Source: Pseudomonas sp. CC120222-01a (GTDB lineage: Bacteria > Pseudomonadota > Gammaproteobacteria > Pseudomonadales > Pseudomonadaceae). Taken from it: DNA of 64,000 nucleotides. A program made the position numbers and the translations under genes. Position 1 is the first letter of the stretch. Each line of letters opens with the position of its first letter. Where the stretch lies: positions 124,001 through 188,000 of the forward strand of contig NZ_QEQQ01000009.1 of the NCBI RefSeq assembly GCF_003097235.1, in the 5' to 3' direction. Below are positions 11,118-20,743 of this stretch, piece by piece. The notes under the pieces were generated by a model that was given only the letters and a program-made list of their open reading frames with translations, had not been told where the DNA came from and did not search any database.

Positions 11118-12611
11118 ATGAAACCATCGCTCGTCCTAAAAATGGGCCAGCAACTGACGATGACCCCGCAGTTGCAACAGGCCATCCGCCTACTTCAGCT
11201 CTCCACCCTGGACCTCCAGCAGGAAATCCAGGAAGCGCTGGAGTCCAATCCGATGCTCGAACGCCAGGAAGACGGCGACGACTTCGACAACAGCGACCCG
11301 ATGGCGGACAACGCCGAGAACAAGCCGGCCGCCGAAGTCCAGGACAACAGCTTCCAGGAAAGCACCACCAGTGCCGAGACCCTGGAAGATGGTGAGTGGA
11401 ACGAGCGAATCCCTAACGAGCTTCCGGTCGACACCGCCTGGGAAGACATCTACCAGACCAGCGCCAGCAGCTTGCCGAGCAACGATGACGACGAGTGGGA
11501 CTTCACCACCCGTACATCTGCCGGCGAGAGCCTGCAGAGCCACCTGCTGTGGCAGCTGAACCTGGCACCGATGTCCGATACCGACCGCCTGATCGCCGTC
11601 ACCCTGATCGACAGCATCAACGGCCAGGGCTACCTGGAAGATACCCTCGAAGAAATCTGCGCAGGCTTTGACCCGGAGCTGGACATCGAACTCGACGAGG
11701 TCGAGGCGGTGCTGCATCGCATCCAGCAGTTCGAGCCGGCTGGCGTCGGCGCCCGCACCCTGGGCGAGTGCCTGCTGCTGCAATTGCGCCAGCTGCCCGC
11801 CAGCACGCCGTGGATGAGCGACGCCCAGCGCCTGGTCAGCGACTTCATCGACCTGCTCGGCAGCCGCGACTATAGCCAGCTGATGCGCCGCATGAAGCTC
11901 AAGGAAGACGAACTGCGCCAGGTGATCGAGCTGGTGCAGAGCCTCAACCCGCGGCCCGGTTCGCAGATCGAGTCGAGCGAACCGGAATACGTGGTGCCCG
12001 ACGTGATCGTGCGCAAGGACAGCGACCGCTGGCTGGTCGAGCTGAATCAGGAGGCGATCCCGCGCCTGCGGGTCAACCCGCAGTACGCCGGTTTCGTCCG
12101 CCGCGCCGATACCAGTGCCGACAACACCTTCATGCGCAACCAGTTGCAAGAGGCGCGCTGGTTCATCAAGAGCCTGCAAAGCCGCAACGAAACGCTGATG
12201 AAGGTCGCCACACAGATCGTCGAGCACCAGCGTGGATTCCTTGACCACGGCGACGAAGCGATGAAGCCGCTGGTCCTGCATGACATCGCCGAAGCCGTAG
12301 GCATGCATGAGTCGACCATTTCGCGGGTGACCACGCAGAAATACATGCACACCCCGCGTGGCATCTACGAACTGAAATACTTTTTCTCCAGCCACGTCAG
12401 CACCGCCGAAGGCGGAGAATGCTCGTCTACGGCGATCCGCGCGATCATCAAGAAACTGGTTGCCGCGGAAAATCAGAAAAAGCCATTGAGTGACAGCAAG
12501 ATCGCTGGTTTACTGGAGGCACAAGGCATCCAGGTAGCCCGTCGCACCGTCGCCAAGTACCGCGAGTCCCTCGGCATCGCACCGTCGAGCGAGCGCAAGC
12601 GACTGATGTAG
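11118..12611 (+). CDS. rpoN: RNA polymerase sigma-54 factor
   Basis: Sigma factor for -24/-12 promoters of nitrogen metabolism, motility and catabolic genes. It needs AAA+ activators. The 497-aa protein has the glutamine- and leucine-rich activator-interacting N-terminus ([29 protein letters not shown]), an acidic region II (about 50-120), the core-binding region and the DNA-binding C-terminus. The RpoN box [12 protein letters not shown] and the preceding helix-turn-helix ([20 protein letters not shown]) are intact. The position upstream of hpf-ptsN-rapZ-ptsO is the conserved arrangement. Confidence 0.97.
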   Translation: MKPSLVLKMGQQLTMTPQLQQAIRLLQLSTLDLQQEIQEALESNPMLERQEDGDDFDNSDPMADNAENKPAAEVQDNSFQESTTSAETLEDGEWNERIPNELPVDTAWEDIYQTSASSLPSNDDDEWDFTTRTSAGESLQSHLLWQLNLAPMSDTDRLIAVTLIDSINGQGYLEDTLEEICAGFDPELDIELDEVEAVLHRIQQFEPAGVGARTLGECLLLQLRQLPASTPWMSDAQRLVSDFIDLLGSRDYSQLMRRMKLKEDELRQVIELVQSLNPRPGSQIESSEPEYVVPDVIVRKDSDRWLVELNQEAIPRLRVNPQYAGFVRRADTSADNTFMRNQLQEARWFIKSLQSRNETLMKVATQIVEHQRGFLDHGDEAMKPLVLHDIAEAVGMHESTISRVTTQKYMHTPRGIYELKYFFSSHVSTAEGGECSSTAIRAIIKKLVAAENQKKPLSDSKIAGLLEAQGIQVARRTVAKYRESLGIAPSSERKRLM

Positions 12612-12638
12612 CCCCCGGATGTGCCACAGCGTTTGTGG

Positions 12639-12657
12639 GGCAGGTGCAAGACCTGCC
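12639..12657 (+). other. Hairpin after rpoN
   Basis: A perfect 7-bp stem, GGCAGGT pairing with ACCTGCC around a GCAAG loop, followed by TCTTTATG, lies 27 nt after the rpoN stop and 32 nt before the hpf start. The T-tract is poor, so it looks like an attenuator or mRNA-stabilising hairpin rather than a full terminator. Confidence 0.4.
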
Positions 12658-12689
12658 TCTTTATGCACGGGCAACAAAGGAGAAGCTGT

Positions 12690-12998
12690 ATGCAAGTCAA
12701 TATCAGTGGACAGCATGTCGAAGTCACCCAGCCACTGCGCGATTATGTGCTTGAAAAGCTCGCTCGCGTGGAGAGTCACTTCGACAAGATCACCAACGTG
12801 CAGGTCATCATGAAAGTCGAGAAGCTGCAGCAGAAGGTCGAGGCGACCCTGCAGATTCCCGGCGGTGAAGTGGTTGCCAACGCCGAACACGAAGACATGT
12901 ATGCAGCGATCGACGCCTTGGCCGACAAGCTCGACCGCCAACTGAAAAAACACAAGGAAAAACAGCAAAGCCTGCTGCAAGGTGCAGCCGCCCGCTGA
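12690..12998 (+). CDS. hpf: Ribosome hibernation promoting factor
   Basis: A 102-aa short-form HPF/YfiA protein that binds the 30S subunit and promotes 100S ribosome dimers in stationary phase. The chosen ATG at 12690 gives MQVNISGQHVEVTQPLRDYV, with AAAGGAGAA a few bases upstream. A frame extending to 12621 translates the intergenic hairpin and is rejected. The family fingerprints DKITNVQVIMKVEK and HEDMYAAIDALADKLDRQLKKHK are present. It lacks the C-terminal dimerisation domain of long HPF. Confidence 0.94.
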   Translation: MQVNISGQHVEVTQPLRDYVLEKLARVESHFDKITNVQVIMKVEKLQQKVEATLQIPGGEVVANAEHEDMYAAIDALADKLDRQLKKHKEKQQSLLQGAAAR

Positions 12999-13010
12999 TC
13001 CCTCTCATCC

Positions 13011-13475
13011 ATGATCCGACTTGAAACCATCCTGACCCCCGGCCGTTCCCTGGTGAACGTGCCGGGCGGCAGCAAGAAGCGCGCCCTGGAAAAGGTCGCC
13101 AACCTGATTGCCGAGCAAGTACCCGAGCTTGCGATGCAAGACGTCTTCGAAAAGCTCATCGCTCGCGAAAAACTGGGCTCGACCGGCTTTGGCAATGGCA
13201 TTGCCATTCCCCACTGCCGACTTGAAGGCTGCGCTGCCCCAGTAAGTGCACTATTGCACCTGGACGCGCCGATCGACTACGACGCCATCGATGGCGCACC
13301 GGTGGATCTGCTGTTCGTCCTGCTGGTGCCCGAGGCGGCCACCGATGCCCATCTTGAACTGCTGCGCCAGATCGCCAGCATGCTTGATCGCAAGGAGGTC
13401 CGTGATCGGCTGCGTGCCGCCGGTAGCAGCGAGGCCCTGTACCAGGTTGTCCTGAACGCACAGAACGAGCACTGA
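13011..13475 (+). CDS. ptsN: PTS IIA-like nitrogen-regulatory protein
   Basis: EIIA-Ntr, the last phosphoacceptor of the nitrogen PTS, which regulates potassium uptake, carbon/nitrogen balance and polyhydroxyalkanoate and catabolic promoters in Pseudomonas. The 154-aa protein has the phosphorylated histidine at residue 68 in [13 protein letters not shown]. It lies 12 nt downstream of hpf and 2 nt upstream of rapZ. The phosphate donor is NPr, encoded by ptsO two genes on. The first enzyme, PtsP, is not here. Confidence 0.96.
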   Translation: MIRLETILTPGRSLVNVPGGSKKRALEKVANLIAEQVPELAMQDVFEKLIAREKLGSTGFGNGIAIPHCRLEGCAAPVSALLHLDAPIDYDAIDGAPVDLLFVLLVPEAATDAHLELLRQIASMLDRKEVRDRLRAAGSSEALYQVVLNAQNEH

Positions 13476-13477
13476 AC

Positions 13478-14332
13478 ATGCGCCTGATCATCGTCAGCGG
13501 CCGGTCCGGCTCCGGCAAGAGCACCGCCCTCGATGTCCTGGAAGACAACGGTTTCTATGTCATTGACAATCTGCCGGCCGGGCTGCTGCCACAGCTGGCA
13601 GAGAACGCGCTGATTAACACCGAGCTGTTGCAGCCACGGGTCGCGGTCAGTATTGATGCACGCAACTTGCCGAGCCATCTGTCACGCTTCCCCGAACTGC
13701 TCGAGGAAGCCCGTGCACGCCACATCCAGTGTGATGTGCTTTATCTTGATGCCGACGAAGACACGCTGCTCAAGCGTTTCTCGGAAACCCGCCGTCGCCA
13801 CCCGCTGACCAATGCCGACCGCTCGCTGGCCGAAGCGATCCGGGTTGAAAGCGAGCTGTTGGGGCCGATTGCCGACCTTGCCGACCTGAAGATCGACACC
13901 ACCAGCCTCAACCTCTACCAGCTACGCGATACGATCAAACTGCGCCTGCTCAACCAGCCCGAGCCCGGCACCGCCTTCCTGGTCGAATCGTTCGGTTTCA
14001 AGCGCGGGATGCCGGTCGATGCTGACCTGGTGTTCGACGTACGCTGCCTGCCCAACCCGTACTGGAAACCGGAACTGCGCGAACATTCCGGCCTGGAGCA
14101 GCCAGTCATCGACTACCTCGCCGCACAGCCGGACGTCGAAGAAATGTTCAACGACATTTCCAGTTACCTGCTCAAATGGCTGCCACGCTTTGCCGCCAGC
14201 AACCGCGCCTATGTCACCATCGCCATTGGCTGCACAGGTGGCCACCACCGCTCGGTCTACATCACCGAACGCCTCGGCCAGCTGTTGCAGCAATCCCTGA
14301 AAAACGTCCAGGTTCGCCACCGCGACCTCTAG
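13478..14332 (+). CDS. rapZ: RNase adapter protein RapZ
   Basis: A 284-aa protein with an N-terminal P-loop kinase-like domain and a C-terminal RNA-binding domain. In enterobacteria RapZ binds the small RNA GlmZ and directs RNase E cleavage, tuning glucosamine-6-phosphate synthesis. In Pseudomonas the target is less clear. Walker A is GRSGSGKS at residues 8-15. The C-terminal motif [19 protein letters not shown] is characteristic. It is encoded between ptsN and ptsO with minimal spacing. Confidence 0.95.
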   Translation: MRLIIVSGRSGSGKSTALDVLEDNGFYVIDNLPAGLLPQLAENALINTELLQPRVAVSIDARNLPSHLSRFPELLEEARARHIQCDVLYLDADEDTLLKRFSETRRRHPLTNADRSLAEAIRVESELLGPIADLADLKIDTTSLNLYQLRDTIKLRLLNQPEPGTAFLVESFGFKRGMPVDADLVFDVRCLPNPYWKPELREHSGLEQPVIDYLAAQPDVEEMFNDISSYLLKWLPRFAASNRAYVTIAIGCTGGHHRSVYITERLGQLLQQSLKNVQVRHRDL

Positions 14333-14352
14333 CCCACAGGATCCACCGCACG

Positions 14353-14625
14353 ATGCCCGCCCGCGAAATCACCATCATCAACAAGCTGGGCCTGCATGCC
14401 CGGGCGGCAGCCAAGTTCGTCGGCGTGGCCGGCAAATACCCCTGTCAGGTCCGCGTCGGCCGCGCGCCAGACAAGATGGTGGACGGCAAGAGCATCATGG
14501 CGGTGATGATGCTGGCGGCAGGCAAAGGCACCCAGGTGCACCTGCTGACCGAGGGCGAGCAGGACACCGACGCCCTGGAAGCGCTGGTGGCGCTGATCAA
14601 CAACTACTTCGACGAAGGCGAGTAA
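14353..14625 (+). CDS. ptsO: Phosphocarrier protein NPr
   Basis: A 90-aa HPr-fold protein that carries phosphate from PtsP (EI-Ntr) to PtsN. The active histidine is residue 15 in NKLGLHARAAAKF, and the second HPr signature is MVDGKSIMAVMMLAAGKG. The ATG at 14353 was chosen because the longer frame upstream only overlaps rapZ. It is the last gene of the rpoN cluster and converges with the ZIP transporter gene. The 48 nt between them include a GC-rich palindrome. Confidence 0.94.
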   Translation: MPAREITIINKLGLHARAAAKFVGVAGKYPCQVRVGRAPDKMVDGKSIMAVMMLAAGKGTQVHLLTEGEQDTDALEALVALINNYFDEGE

Positions 14626-14673
14626 TCCCTAGACGGCGCGGTACCTGCCGGCGCGCGCCGGGCTCTCGGCGAA

Positions 14674-15567
14674 TCACGACATTGCCGTATCCATCACCAT
14701 CATCAAGCAAAAGCCGATACACAACCCCAGGCTGGCCAGACGGTGATTCCCGTTGCTGCGCGACTCGGGAATGATTTCCTGGGTCACCACCAGCAGCATC
14801 GCCCCGGCCGCACAGGCCAGGCCCACCGGCAGCAGCAACTCCGCCATGTTCACCAGCCAGGCACAGATCACCGCAGCCAGTGGCTCGACCAGGCCAGAGG
14901 CGGCACCGATCAGGAACGCCTTGAACCGTGGCATCCCCGCGCCTGCCAGCACCAGGGCTATCACCAGTCCCTCAGGCACATCCTGCAAGGCGATGCCCAT
15001 GGCCAGGCTATCGGCGTCGGCCATGCCACCGCCGGCAGACACACCGATGGCCATGCCTTCGGGAATGTTGTGGGCGATGATGGCGATCACGAACAACCAG
15101 ATCCTTGCGGCGATCACCGGCTGATTTTCGGTGCCTACCAGCGCTTCCGGTGAAGCACCAGAGACCTTGAGATCGACCAGGAACAGGCACAGGGCGCCGA
15201 GCATCAGGCCGAAGCTGATCAGGCCACCGGCGCCCCAAGGGCTGAAACCGATGGCCTGGGCGGCATCCAGCCCAGGGATGATCAGCGAGAACGCCGTGGC
15301 CGCCAGCATCACCCCGGCCCCGAAGCCCAGCAAGGTATCGGCCAGGGCTACCGGCATATTGCGAATCACCAGCACCGGTACCGCGCCCAATGCCGTACCC
15401 AACGCGCACAGGGCGCCACCCTCCAGGGCGCGCAGCATGCGCGGTTCCAGGTCCAGCCAGGCGATGCCACGGGCCAGCAGCAACGCCGTGCCGGCCAGTA
15501 ACAGCAAGGTGCCCAGCGCCAGCCGGAACAGACGCACACTGCCGACAGACATCACCTCAGAACGCAT
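14674..15567 (-). CDS. ZIP-family divalent metal transporter
   Basis: An inner-membrane protein of about 297 aa with roughly eight helices, of the ZIP (Zrt/Irt-like) family that imports Zn, Mn or Fe. Family motifs are HNIPEGMAIGVSAGGG on helix IV and LQDVPEGLVIALVLAGAG on helix V, which supply the metal-binding histidine and glutamates. The start is uncertain: ATG at 15567 or 15552. Longer frames overlap sodA. It lies 11 nt downstream of sodA, as the last gene of the Fur-box operon, so it probably supplies metal (perhaps manganese for SodA) during iron shortage. Confidence 0.85.
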   Translation of the reverse strand: MRSEVMSVGSVRLFRLALGTLLLLAGTALLLARGIAWLDLEPRMLRALEGGALCALGTALGAVPVLVIRNMPVALADTLLGFGAGVMLAATAFSLIIPGLDAAQAIGFSPWGAGGLISFGLMLGALCLFLVDLKVSGASPEALVGTENQPVIAARIWLFVIAIIAHNIPEGMAIGVSAGGGMADADSLAMGIALQDVPEGLVIALVLAGAGMPRFKAFLIGAASGLVEPLAAVICAWLVNMAELLLPVGLACAAGAMLLVVTQEIIPESRSNGNHRLASLGLCIGFCLMMVMDTAMS

Positions 15568-15578
15568 ACCGGGCCGAC

Positions 15579-16190
15579 TCACTTCAGGGCTTCGTGATAG
15601 CGGCGATCCACTTCCGCCCAGTCGATCACGTTGTAGAAAGCGCCAATGTATTCCGGGCGACGGTTCTGATACTTCAGGTAATAGGCATGCTCCCAAACGT
15701 CCAGGCCGAGGATCGGCGTATTGCCGTGCATCAGCGGGCTGTCCTGGTTGCCGCTGCTTTCCACCACCAGCTTGTTCTCTGGAGTGACGCTGAGCCAGGC
15801 CCAGCCGCTGCCGAATCGGGTCAGCGCCGCCTTGGTGAACGCCTCCTTGAATGCCTCGAAGCCACCCAGTTCGGCATCAATGGCCTTGGCCAGCGGACCT
15901 AGTGGCTGACCACCGCCCTTGGGCGACATGACCAACCAGAACAGGCTGTGATTGGCGTGGCCGCCCCCGTGATTGGTGACCGCACCGCGCAGGTTTTCGG
16001 GCAGTTGCTTGACTGCGCCGACCAGCTTCTCGACTGGCCATTCGGCCCACTCCGTGCCCTCGATGGCCGCGTTCAGGCCATTGACGTAGGTCTGGTGGTG
16101 CTTGGTGTGGTGGATTTCCATGGTTTGCGCATCGATGTGCGGTTCCAGCGCATCGTAGGCGTAAGTCAGTGCAGGCAAGGTATGCGGCAT
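15579..16190 (-). CDS. sodA: Superoxide dismutase, manganese type
   Basis: Converts superoxide to hydrogen peroxide and oxygen in the cytoplasm. The 203-aa product starts [20 protein letters not shown]. The metal ligands are the conserved histidine in [12 protein letters not shown], the histidine in [10 protein letters not shown], and Asp and His in [12 protein letters not shown]. The NQDSPLMHG stretch with the active-site glutamine is typical of Mn rather than Fe enzymes. The operon position after fumC and orfX behind a Fur box fits a manganese enzyme expressed under iron starvation. Confidence 0.95.
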   Translation of the reverse strand: MPHTLPALTYAYDALEPHIDAQTMEIHHTKHHQTYVNGLNAAIEGTEWAEWPVEKLVGAVKQLPENLRGAVTNHGGGHANHSLFWLVMSPKGGGQPLGPLAKAIDAELGGFEAFKEAFTKAALTRFGSGWAWLSVTPENKLVVESSGNQDSPLMHGNTPILGLDVWEHAYYLKYQNRRPEYIGAFYNVIDWAEVDRRYHEALK

Positions 16191-16191
16191 A

Positions 16192-16653
16192 TCAATGGAT
16201 TCCGTAGGTATGGGTACTGGGCGCCACGTCTGGCTGTGCAGCAAGTTCGCTGGCCCCGGCGCCGTGGCGGTTGAGTAGGCACTCGGTACGTGGATACTGG
16301 CCGTATTCGGCGATGAAACTCAGCAGTTCGGTGTAGGTGCGCCCGCTGTGGCGCAGTGCTGCATCACGCAGCGCCTGCGGCAAGCGCGCCTCCTGGCTGG
16401 CCTGGAGCAAGCGCTGATGCGCGGCGCACAGGTAGTCGGCGCTCTCGTGCGGCTGGTTCAGGCGCAGGTGCAGATCGGCCAGGTTGTGATGGGCGATGAC
16501 CAGGGCCGCCACCGCCTCGTCGACGTCATGCCAGCGCTCGAACAGCACTTGTGCCAAAGCCAGTGCTTGCAGGTAATGCTCTCGGGCGTCGACCAGCTCG
16601 CCCTGTTCGAACAGGCGGTTGGCCGTCTCGGTCGTGCGTTTCCAGTGCTGCAT
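16192..16653 (-). CDS. OrfX-type helical protein of the fumC-sodA operon
   Basis: A 153-aa soluble, largely helical protein with no recognised catalytic motif. The segments [25 protein letters not shown] and [24 protein letters not shown] resemble tetratricopeptide repeats. The tail is histidine-containing (ending TYGIH). It corresponds by position and length to the uncharacterised orfX of the Pseudomonas fagA-fumC-orfX-sodA iron-regulated operon. One base separates its stop from the sodA start and 30 nt separate it from fumC. Function unknown. Confidence 0.85.
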   Translation of the reverse strand: MQHWKRTTETANRLFEQGELVDAREHYLQALALAQVLFERWHDVDEAVAALVIAHHNLADLHLRLNQPHESADYLCAAHQRLLQASQEARLPQALRDAALRHSGRTYTELLSFIAEYGQYPRTECLLNRHGAGASELAAQPDVAPSTHTYGIH

Positions 16654-16683
16654 GACGTTGTTTCCTCTGGGCGCTACGGCGTG

Positions 16684-18060
16684 TCAGATGCCGCCTGCGG
16701 TGAGCTTTTCCGGATCCAGCAGTGCTTCGAGCTGGTCGCGCGACAGGTCGGTGTGCTCAAGTGCTACATCAATGATCGGGCGCCCCTGTTTGTAGGCGGT
16801 CTTGGCGATTTCGGCAGCCTTGAGGTAGCCGATGATCGGGTTCAGCGCGGTGACCAGGATCGGGTTGCGGGCCAAGGCTTCCTTGAGCTTGCCCTCGTTG
16901 ACCTTGAAGCTGGCAATGGCCTTGTCGGCCAACAGGCGGCTGGCATTGGCCATCAGTTCGATGCTCTCCAGCAGGTTGCGGGCGATCACCGGCAGCATCA
17001 CGTTCAGTTCGAAGTTGCCCGACTGGCCGGCCACAGCGATGGTGGCGTCATTGCCGATCACCTGGGCGGCAACCATGGCAGTCGCTTCCGGGATTACCGG
17101 GTTAACCTTGCCCGGCATGATCGATGAGCCCGGCTGCAGGCCCTGGAGCTCGATTTCACCCAGACCAGCCAAGGGGCCTGAGTTCATCCAGCGCAGGTCG
17201 TTGGCAATCTTCATGAGTGCTACGGCAGTGGTCTTGAGCTGGCCTGACAGTGCCACGGCGGTGTCCTGGGAGCCGATCAGGGCGAACAGGTTATGGCCGG
17301 GGGTGAACTCGACTTTGGTGAGCCCGCTCAGTTGACGCGCGAAGCCGGCGGCGAACTGCGGGTGGGCATTGATCCCGGTGCCCACGGCGGTACCGCCCTG
17401 GGCCAGTGCCTGCAGGCTCGGCAGGGTCGCTTCGAGGTGTGCCTTGGCGCCATTGATCTGCGCAGCCCAGCCATCGAGCACTTGGCTCATGCGCACCGGC
17501 ATGGCATCCATCAGGTGGGTACGGCCGGTCTTCACATACTGATGCACCTGAGACGACTTGGCCTCGATCACCTGAACGAGGTGGCTCAGCGCCGGCAGCA
17601 GCTGCTCATGCAGTGCCAGGGCGGCGCTGACATGAATGGTGGTAGGTATGATGTCGTTGCTGCTCTGGCCGCAGTTGACGTGATCGTTGGCATTGACCGG
17701 CTCACCGAGCACGCGGCTGGCCAAGGTGGCGATCACCTCGTTGGCGTTCATGTTCGAGCTGGTGCCCGAGCCGGTCTGGAACACATCCACCGGGAAGTGC
17801 TGGATGAAATCTTCGGCCAGCAATTGCTCGACCGCCTTGACGATAGCCTGGCCCTGCCCTGCCGACAGTTGCTCCAGCTCGATGTTGGCCTTGGCGGCGG
17901 CGGCCTTGGCCAGCAACAGGGCGCGGATGAACTGGGCTGGCATACGCTGGCCGCTGATCGGGAAGTTGTCGACCGCGCGCTGGGTCTGGGCGCCATATAG
18001 AGCCTTGGTCGGCACCTGCAGTTCACCCATGCTGTCACGCTCGATACGGGTATCACTCAT
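16684..18060 (-). CDS. fumC: Fumarate hydratase class II
   Basis: Iron-free, oxidant-resistant fumarase of the TCA cycle (fumarate to malate). The protein is 458 aa from the ATG at 18060. A TTG two codons earlier gives a 460-aa version and is less likely. Signatures are TGSGTSSNMNANEVI, the active-site histidine segment KTGRTHLMDAMPVR and the superfamily signature PGSSIMPGKVNPVIPEA. Its start overlaps the fagA stop by 8 nt. Co-regulation with SodA under Fur lets the cell replace iron-dependent fumarase when iron is scarce. Confidence 0.96.
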   Translation of the reverse strand: MSDTRIERDSMGELQVPTKALYGAQTQRAVDNFPISGQRMPAQFIRALLLAKAAAAKANIELEQLSAGQGQAIVKAVEQLLAEDFIQHFPVDVFQTGSGTSSNMNANEVIATLASRVLGEPVNANDHVNCGQSSNDIIPTTIHVSAALALHEQLLPALSHLVQVIEAKSSQVHQYVKTGRTHLMDAMPVRMSQVLDGWAAQINGAKAHLEATLPSLQALAQGGTAVGTGINAHPQFAAGFARQLSGLTKVEFTPGHNLFALIGSQDTAVALSGQLKTTAVALMKIANDLRWMNSGPLAGLGEIELQGLQPGSSIMPGKVNPVIPEATAMVAAQVIGNDATIAVAGQSGNFELNVMLPVIARNLLESIELMANASRLLADKAIASFKVNEGKLKEALARNPILVTALNPIIGYLKAAEIAKTAYKQGRPIIDVALEHTDLSRDQLEALLDPEKLTAGGI

Positions 18061-18454
18061 CTTCAAATCCTTGCATCAGTTCATCGGGAGAAATCGACGG
18101 CAGCAGCCGGCAGTTGGCCAGCTGCAAGGCGTAAGGCTGCCAGCGCTGGTTCTGCTCGCGGCGATCGAGGTTGCGCAGGTCGAGCAGTGGGCGCCAGGCC
18201 TGGTCCAGGCACAGGCAGCGCCAGTGCCACGGCAACATGCGGTCGCAGGCGGTATCCAGCAGCAGACGGAAGGAGGTCAGTGCCACGGTCCATGGCGAGG
18301 TTTCGGTGCAGCACACCAGGTAACGGCCTTCGGCCAGGTAGTGCTCGATCAGGCGCGGCTCGTCGGGTTCGAGCGCGCAGCGGATGCGCCGGCTGAGCCA
18401 GCGCCAGTTTTCCAGGTAGGGCAGTTCGCGGAGGACGGGTTTCATGAACATCAT
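18053..18454 (-). CDS. fagA: FagA, Fur-associated small protein
   Basis: First gene of the iron-starvation operon. The product is 133 aa from the ATG at 18454. Two further ATGs at 18451 and 18445 would give 132 or 130 aa, and the last is equally plausible. No signal peptide or membrane segment is seen. The sequence is tryptophan- and arginine-rich, with a CC pair (LVCCTETSPW) and a CLCLD segment that could bind metal. It corresponds by position to FagA of P. aeruginosa, whose biochemical role is not established. The Fur box lies 13 nt upstream of the first ATG. Confidence 0.85.
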   Translation of the reverse strand: MMFMKPVLRELPYLENWRWLSRRIRCALEPDEPRLIEHYLAEGRYLVCCTETSPWTVALTSFRLLLDTACDRMLPWHWRCLCLDQAWRPLLDLRNLDRREQNQRWQPYALQLANCRLLPSISPDELMQGFEDE

Positions 18455-18467
18455 CGCCGAGTTACTG

Positions 18468-18486
18468 GATAATGATATTCATTATT
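18468..18486 (-). promoter_or_regulatory. Fur box upstream of fagA
   Basis: The 19-mer GATAATGATATTCATTATT differs from the consensus GATAATGATAATCATTATC at only two positions. It lies just upstream of fagA and about 95 nt from the pmbA stop. By established Fur biology, iron-loaded Fur here would repress the whole fagA-fumC-orfX-sodA-ZIP transcript. Confidence 0.88.
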
Positions 18487-18523
18487 AAGTGATAAACAGA
18501 ATCACTTCAAGTGCCAGGTGATG

Positions 18524-18553
18524 AAAGAAAAAACCCGGCGCGATGGCCGGGTT
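18524..18553 (-). terminator. Intrinsic terminator of pmbA
   Basis: On the minus strand, an 8-bp stem AACCCGGC/GCCGGGTT (18546-18553 with 18532-18539) encloses a 6-nt loop and is followed by a T-rich run (the plus-strand A tract 18524-18533). It begins 28 nt beyond the pmbA stop and insulates the Fur-controlled operon from pmbA transcription. Confidence 0.85.
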
Positions 18554-18581
18554 TCAATGTCACTGGCTGTTCTGGCAGTGA

Positions 18582-19928
18582 TCAGCTGCCGGCGACCGTC
18601 ATCCGCTCGATCAGCACCGAGCCTGTGTGAATATTGCTGCGAGTCTCAAGATCGCTGCCAATCGCGACAATCTGCTGGAACATATCCTTCATGTTGCCGG
18701 CAATGGTCACTTCCTGCACAGCATGCTGAATCTCGCCATTCTCGACCCAGAAGCCCGCCGCACCACGAGAGTAATCACCGGTCACCATGTTCAGGCCATG
18801 GCCCATCAGCTCGGTCACCAGCAGGCCACGGCCCATGCGCCGGATCAACGCCGCCTGGTCTTCCACACCGTGGGTGACATACAGGTTGTGCACGCCCCCG
18901 GCGTTGGCGGTACTCGGCAAGCCCAGTTTGCGCCCGGAGTAAGTACCCAGCAGGTATGACACCAGCTCGCCTTTGTCGACGAACGGCTTCGCATAGGTCG
19001 CCAGGCCGTCACCGTCGAATGCGGCGCTGCCCAGTGCACGCGGAATGTGCGGACGCTCGTCGAGGGTCAGCCAGGATGGGAACAGGCGCTGACCGATGGT
19101 TCCATCGAGGAACGAAGACTTGCGGTACAGGTTGCCGCCCGAGATGGCCGACAGGAAACTGCCGAACAGGCCACCGGCCAGCTCGGCAGAAAACAGCACG
19201 GGGACTTCGCAGGTCGGCACCGGCCGCGCACCTAAGCGGCTGGCGGCACGTTGGGCGGCGCGCACGCCAATGCTGCGCGGGTCGGCCAACAGGTTGCCCT
19301 GGCGGTTCACGTCATACCAGTAGTCACGCTGCATCTGCCCTTCGCCTTCGGCGATCATCACGCAGCTGAGGCTGTGCCGGGTCGAGGCGTAGCCACCGAT
19401 GAAGCCGTGGCTGTTGCCGTACACGCGGCACCCCTGATGAGTGTTCAGGGTGGTGCCATCGGCATTGAGGATGCGCTTGTCGGCATCGAATGCCGCCGCC
19501 TCGCAGGCCAGCGCCATCTCGATGGCCTTCTCCGGCTCGATATCCCAGTCGTGATAGAGGTCGAGGTCGGGGATCTCGCGGGCCATCAGCGCGGCGTCAG
19601 CCAAGCCCGAACATTCGTCCTCGGAGGTATGCTTGGCAATCGCCAAAGCGGCGGCCACGGTTTCGCGGATGGCATCCGGGCCACTGGCCGAGGTGCTGGC
19701 CGAACCCTTGCGCTGGCCTACATAGAGGGTGATGCCAAAGCCCTGGTCGCGGTTGAACTCGACCGTCTCGACCTCGCGCTGGCGCACCGTGGTGGACAGG
19801 CCCTGCTCCAGCGATACCGCTACTTCGCAGGCACTGGCGCCTTGCTTGCGTGCTTCTGCAATGATCGCTTCGACCTGCTCCTGCAACGCTGGCAGGTCCT
19901 TGGGGCCTACGCTCTGGACTGCACTCAT
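18582..19928 (-). CDS. pmbA: Metalloprotease-related protein PmbA/TldE
   Basis: A 448-aa partner of TldD. The TldD/TldE heterodimer degrades unfolded peptides, processes microcins and clears the CcdA antitoxin in enterobacteria. The start at 19928 (MSAVQSVGPKDLPAL) is preceded by GGAGAA at good spacing. A start 4 codons upstream is rejected. Unlike TldD it has no HExxxH zinc motif, as expected for TldE. Supporting segments are DQGFGITLYVGQRKGSASTS and GVHNLYV. It is divergent from darP and far from tldD, as in other pseudomonads. Confidence 0.94.
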   Translation of the reverse strand: MSAVQSVGPKDLPALQEQVEAIIAEARKQGASACEVAVSLEQGLSTTVRQREVETVEFNRDQGFGITLYVGQRKGSASTSASGPDAIRETVAAALAIAKHTSEDECSGLADAALMAREIPDLDLYHDWDIEPEKAIEMALACEAAAFDADKRILNADGTTLNTHQGCRVYGNSHGFIGGYASTRHSLSCVMIAEGEGQMQRDYWYDVNRQGNLLADPRSIGVRAAQRAASRLGARPVPTCEVPVLFSAELAGGLFGSFLSAISGGNLYRKSSFLDGTIGQRLFPSWLTLDERPHIPRALGSAAFDGDGLATYAKPFVDKGELVSYLLGTYSGRKLGLPSTANAGGVHNLYVTHGVEDQAALIRRMGRGLLVTELMGHGLNMVTGDYSRGAAGFWVENGEIQHAVQEVTIAGNMKDMFQQIVAIGSDLETRSNIHTGSVLIERMTVAGS

Positions 19929-20180
19929 GGTTTTCTCCACTCAAATTCTGCGTTCGGCTGAGGGTCATTCAGCGACCGGGCCGGACAAGCGGCCCCCGAC
20001 TGGTTATGATGGCGGCAATTTCTATGCCTTGTACGAAAAGTGCCTGCGCGACGCTCATGCTGCGTTGAAAACAGGCTCGGAATGCTCATTTACAGTCAGT
20101 AAACTCCGCTTCCTCGCCTGTTTTCGCCTTGCCTGATCGCCGCTCGGCGACTTTTCATACAACCCAAGCGGACTGCCACC

Positions 20181-20702
20181 ATGGTTGATTCATACGACGA
20201 CGCCTTCGACGGCGAAAAAAGCAAAACCCAGATCAAGCGCGAGCTTCATGCGCTGGTCGAACTCGGCGAACGCCTGACCACGGTCAAGGCCGACACCCTG
20301 GCGCGCCTGCCGCTCACCGACGAGCTGCGCAAGGCCCTGGCCGACGCCAGCAAGCACACCGCCCATGGCGCACGCAAACGCCACATGTCGTTCGTCGGCA
20401 AGCTGATGCGCGACCAGGACCTGGACGCCATCCACGCCGTGCTCGAGCAGATCGACAGCTCCAGCCGCCAGTACAACGAGCGCTTCCACAACCTGGAGCG
20501 CTGGCGCGACCGCCTGATCGACGGCAACGACGAAGACCTCGAGCGTTTCGTCAACGAATACCCCGAGACCGATCGCCAGCAGCTGCGCTCGCTGATCCGT
20601 CATGCCCAGCACGAAAAGGCGCGGAACAAACCGCCTGCCGCTGCGCGCAAGGTGTTCAAGTACATCCGCGATCTCGACGAGATGCAGCGCGGTCTGCGCT
20701 GA
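20181..20702 (+). CDS. darP: Dual-action ribosomal maturation protein DarP (YjgA)
   Basis: A 173-aa DUF615-family protein that associates with late 50S assembly intermediates and promotes peptidyl-transferase-centre maturation. The charged, helical sequence includes [41 protein letters not shown] and a C-terminal [15 protein letters not shown], all conserved in the family. It is transcribed divergently from pmbA (212-nt gap holding both promoters) and converges on tldD. Confidence 0.92.
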   Translation: MVDSYDDAFDGEKSKTQIKRELHALVELGERLTTVKADTLARLPLTDELRKALADASKHTAHGARKRHMSFVGKLMRDQDLDAIHAVLEQIDSSSRQYNERFHNLERWRDRLIDGNDEDLERFVNEYPETDRQQLRSLIRHAQHEKARNKPPAAARKVFKYIRDLDEMQRGLR

Positions 20703-20743
20703 TTCACGCCGCCTGGGGCTGGCTTGCAGCCCCGGGACGATTC

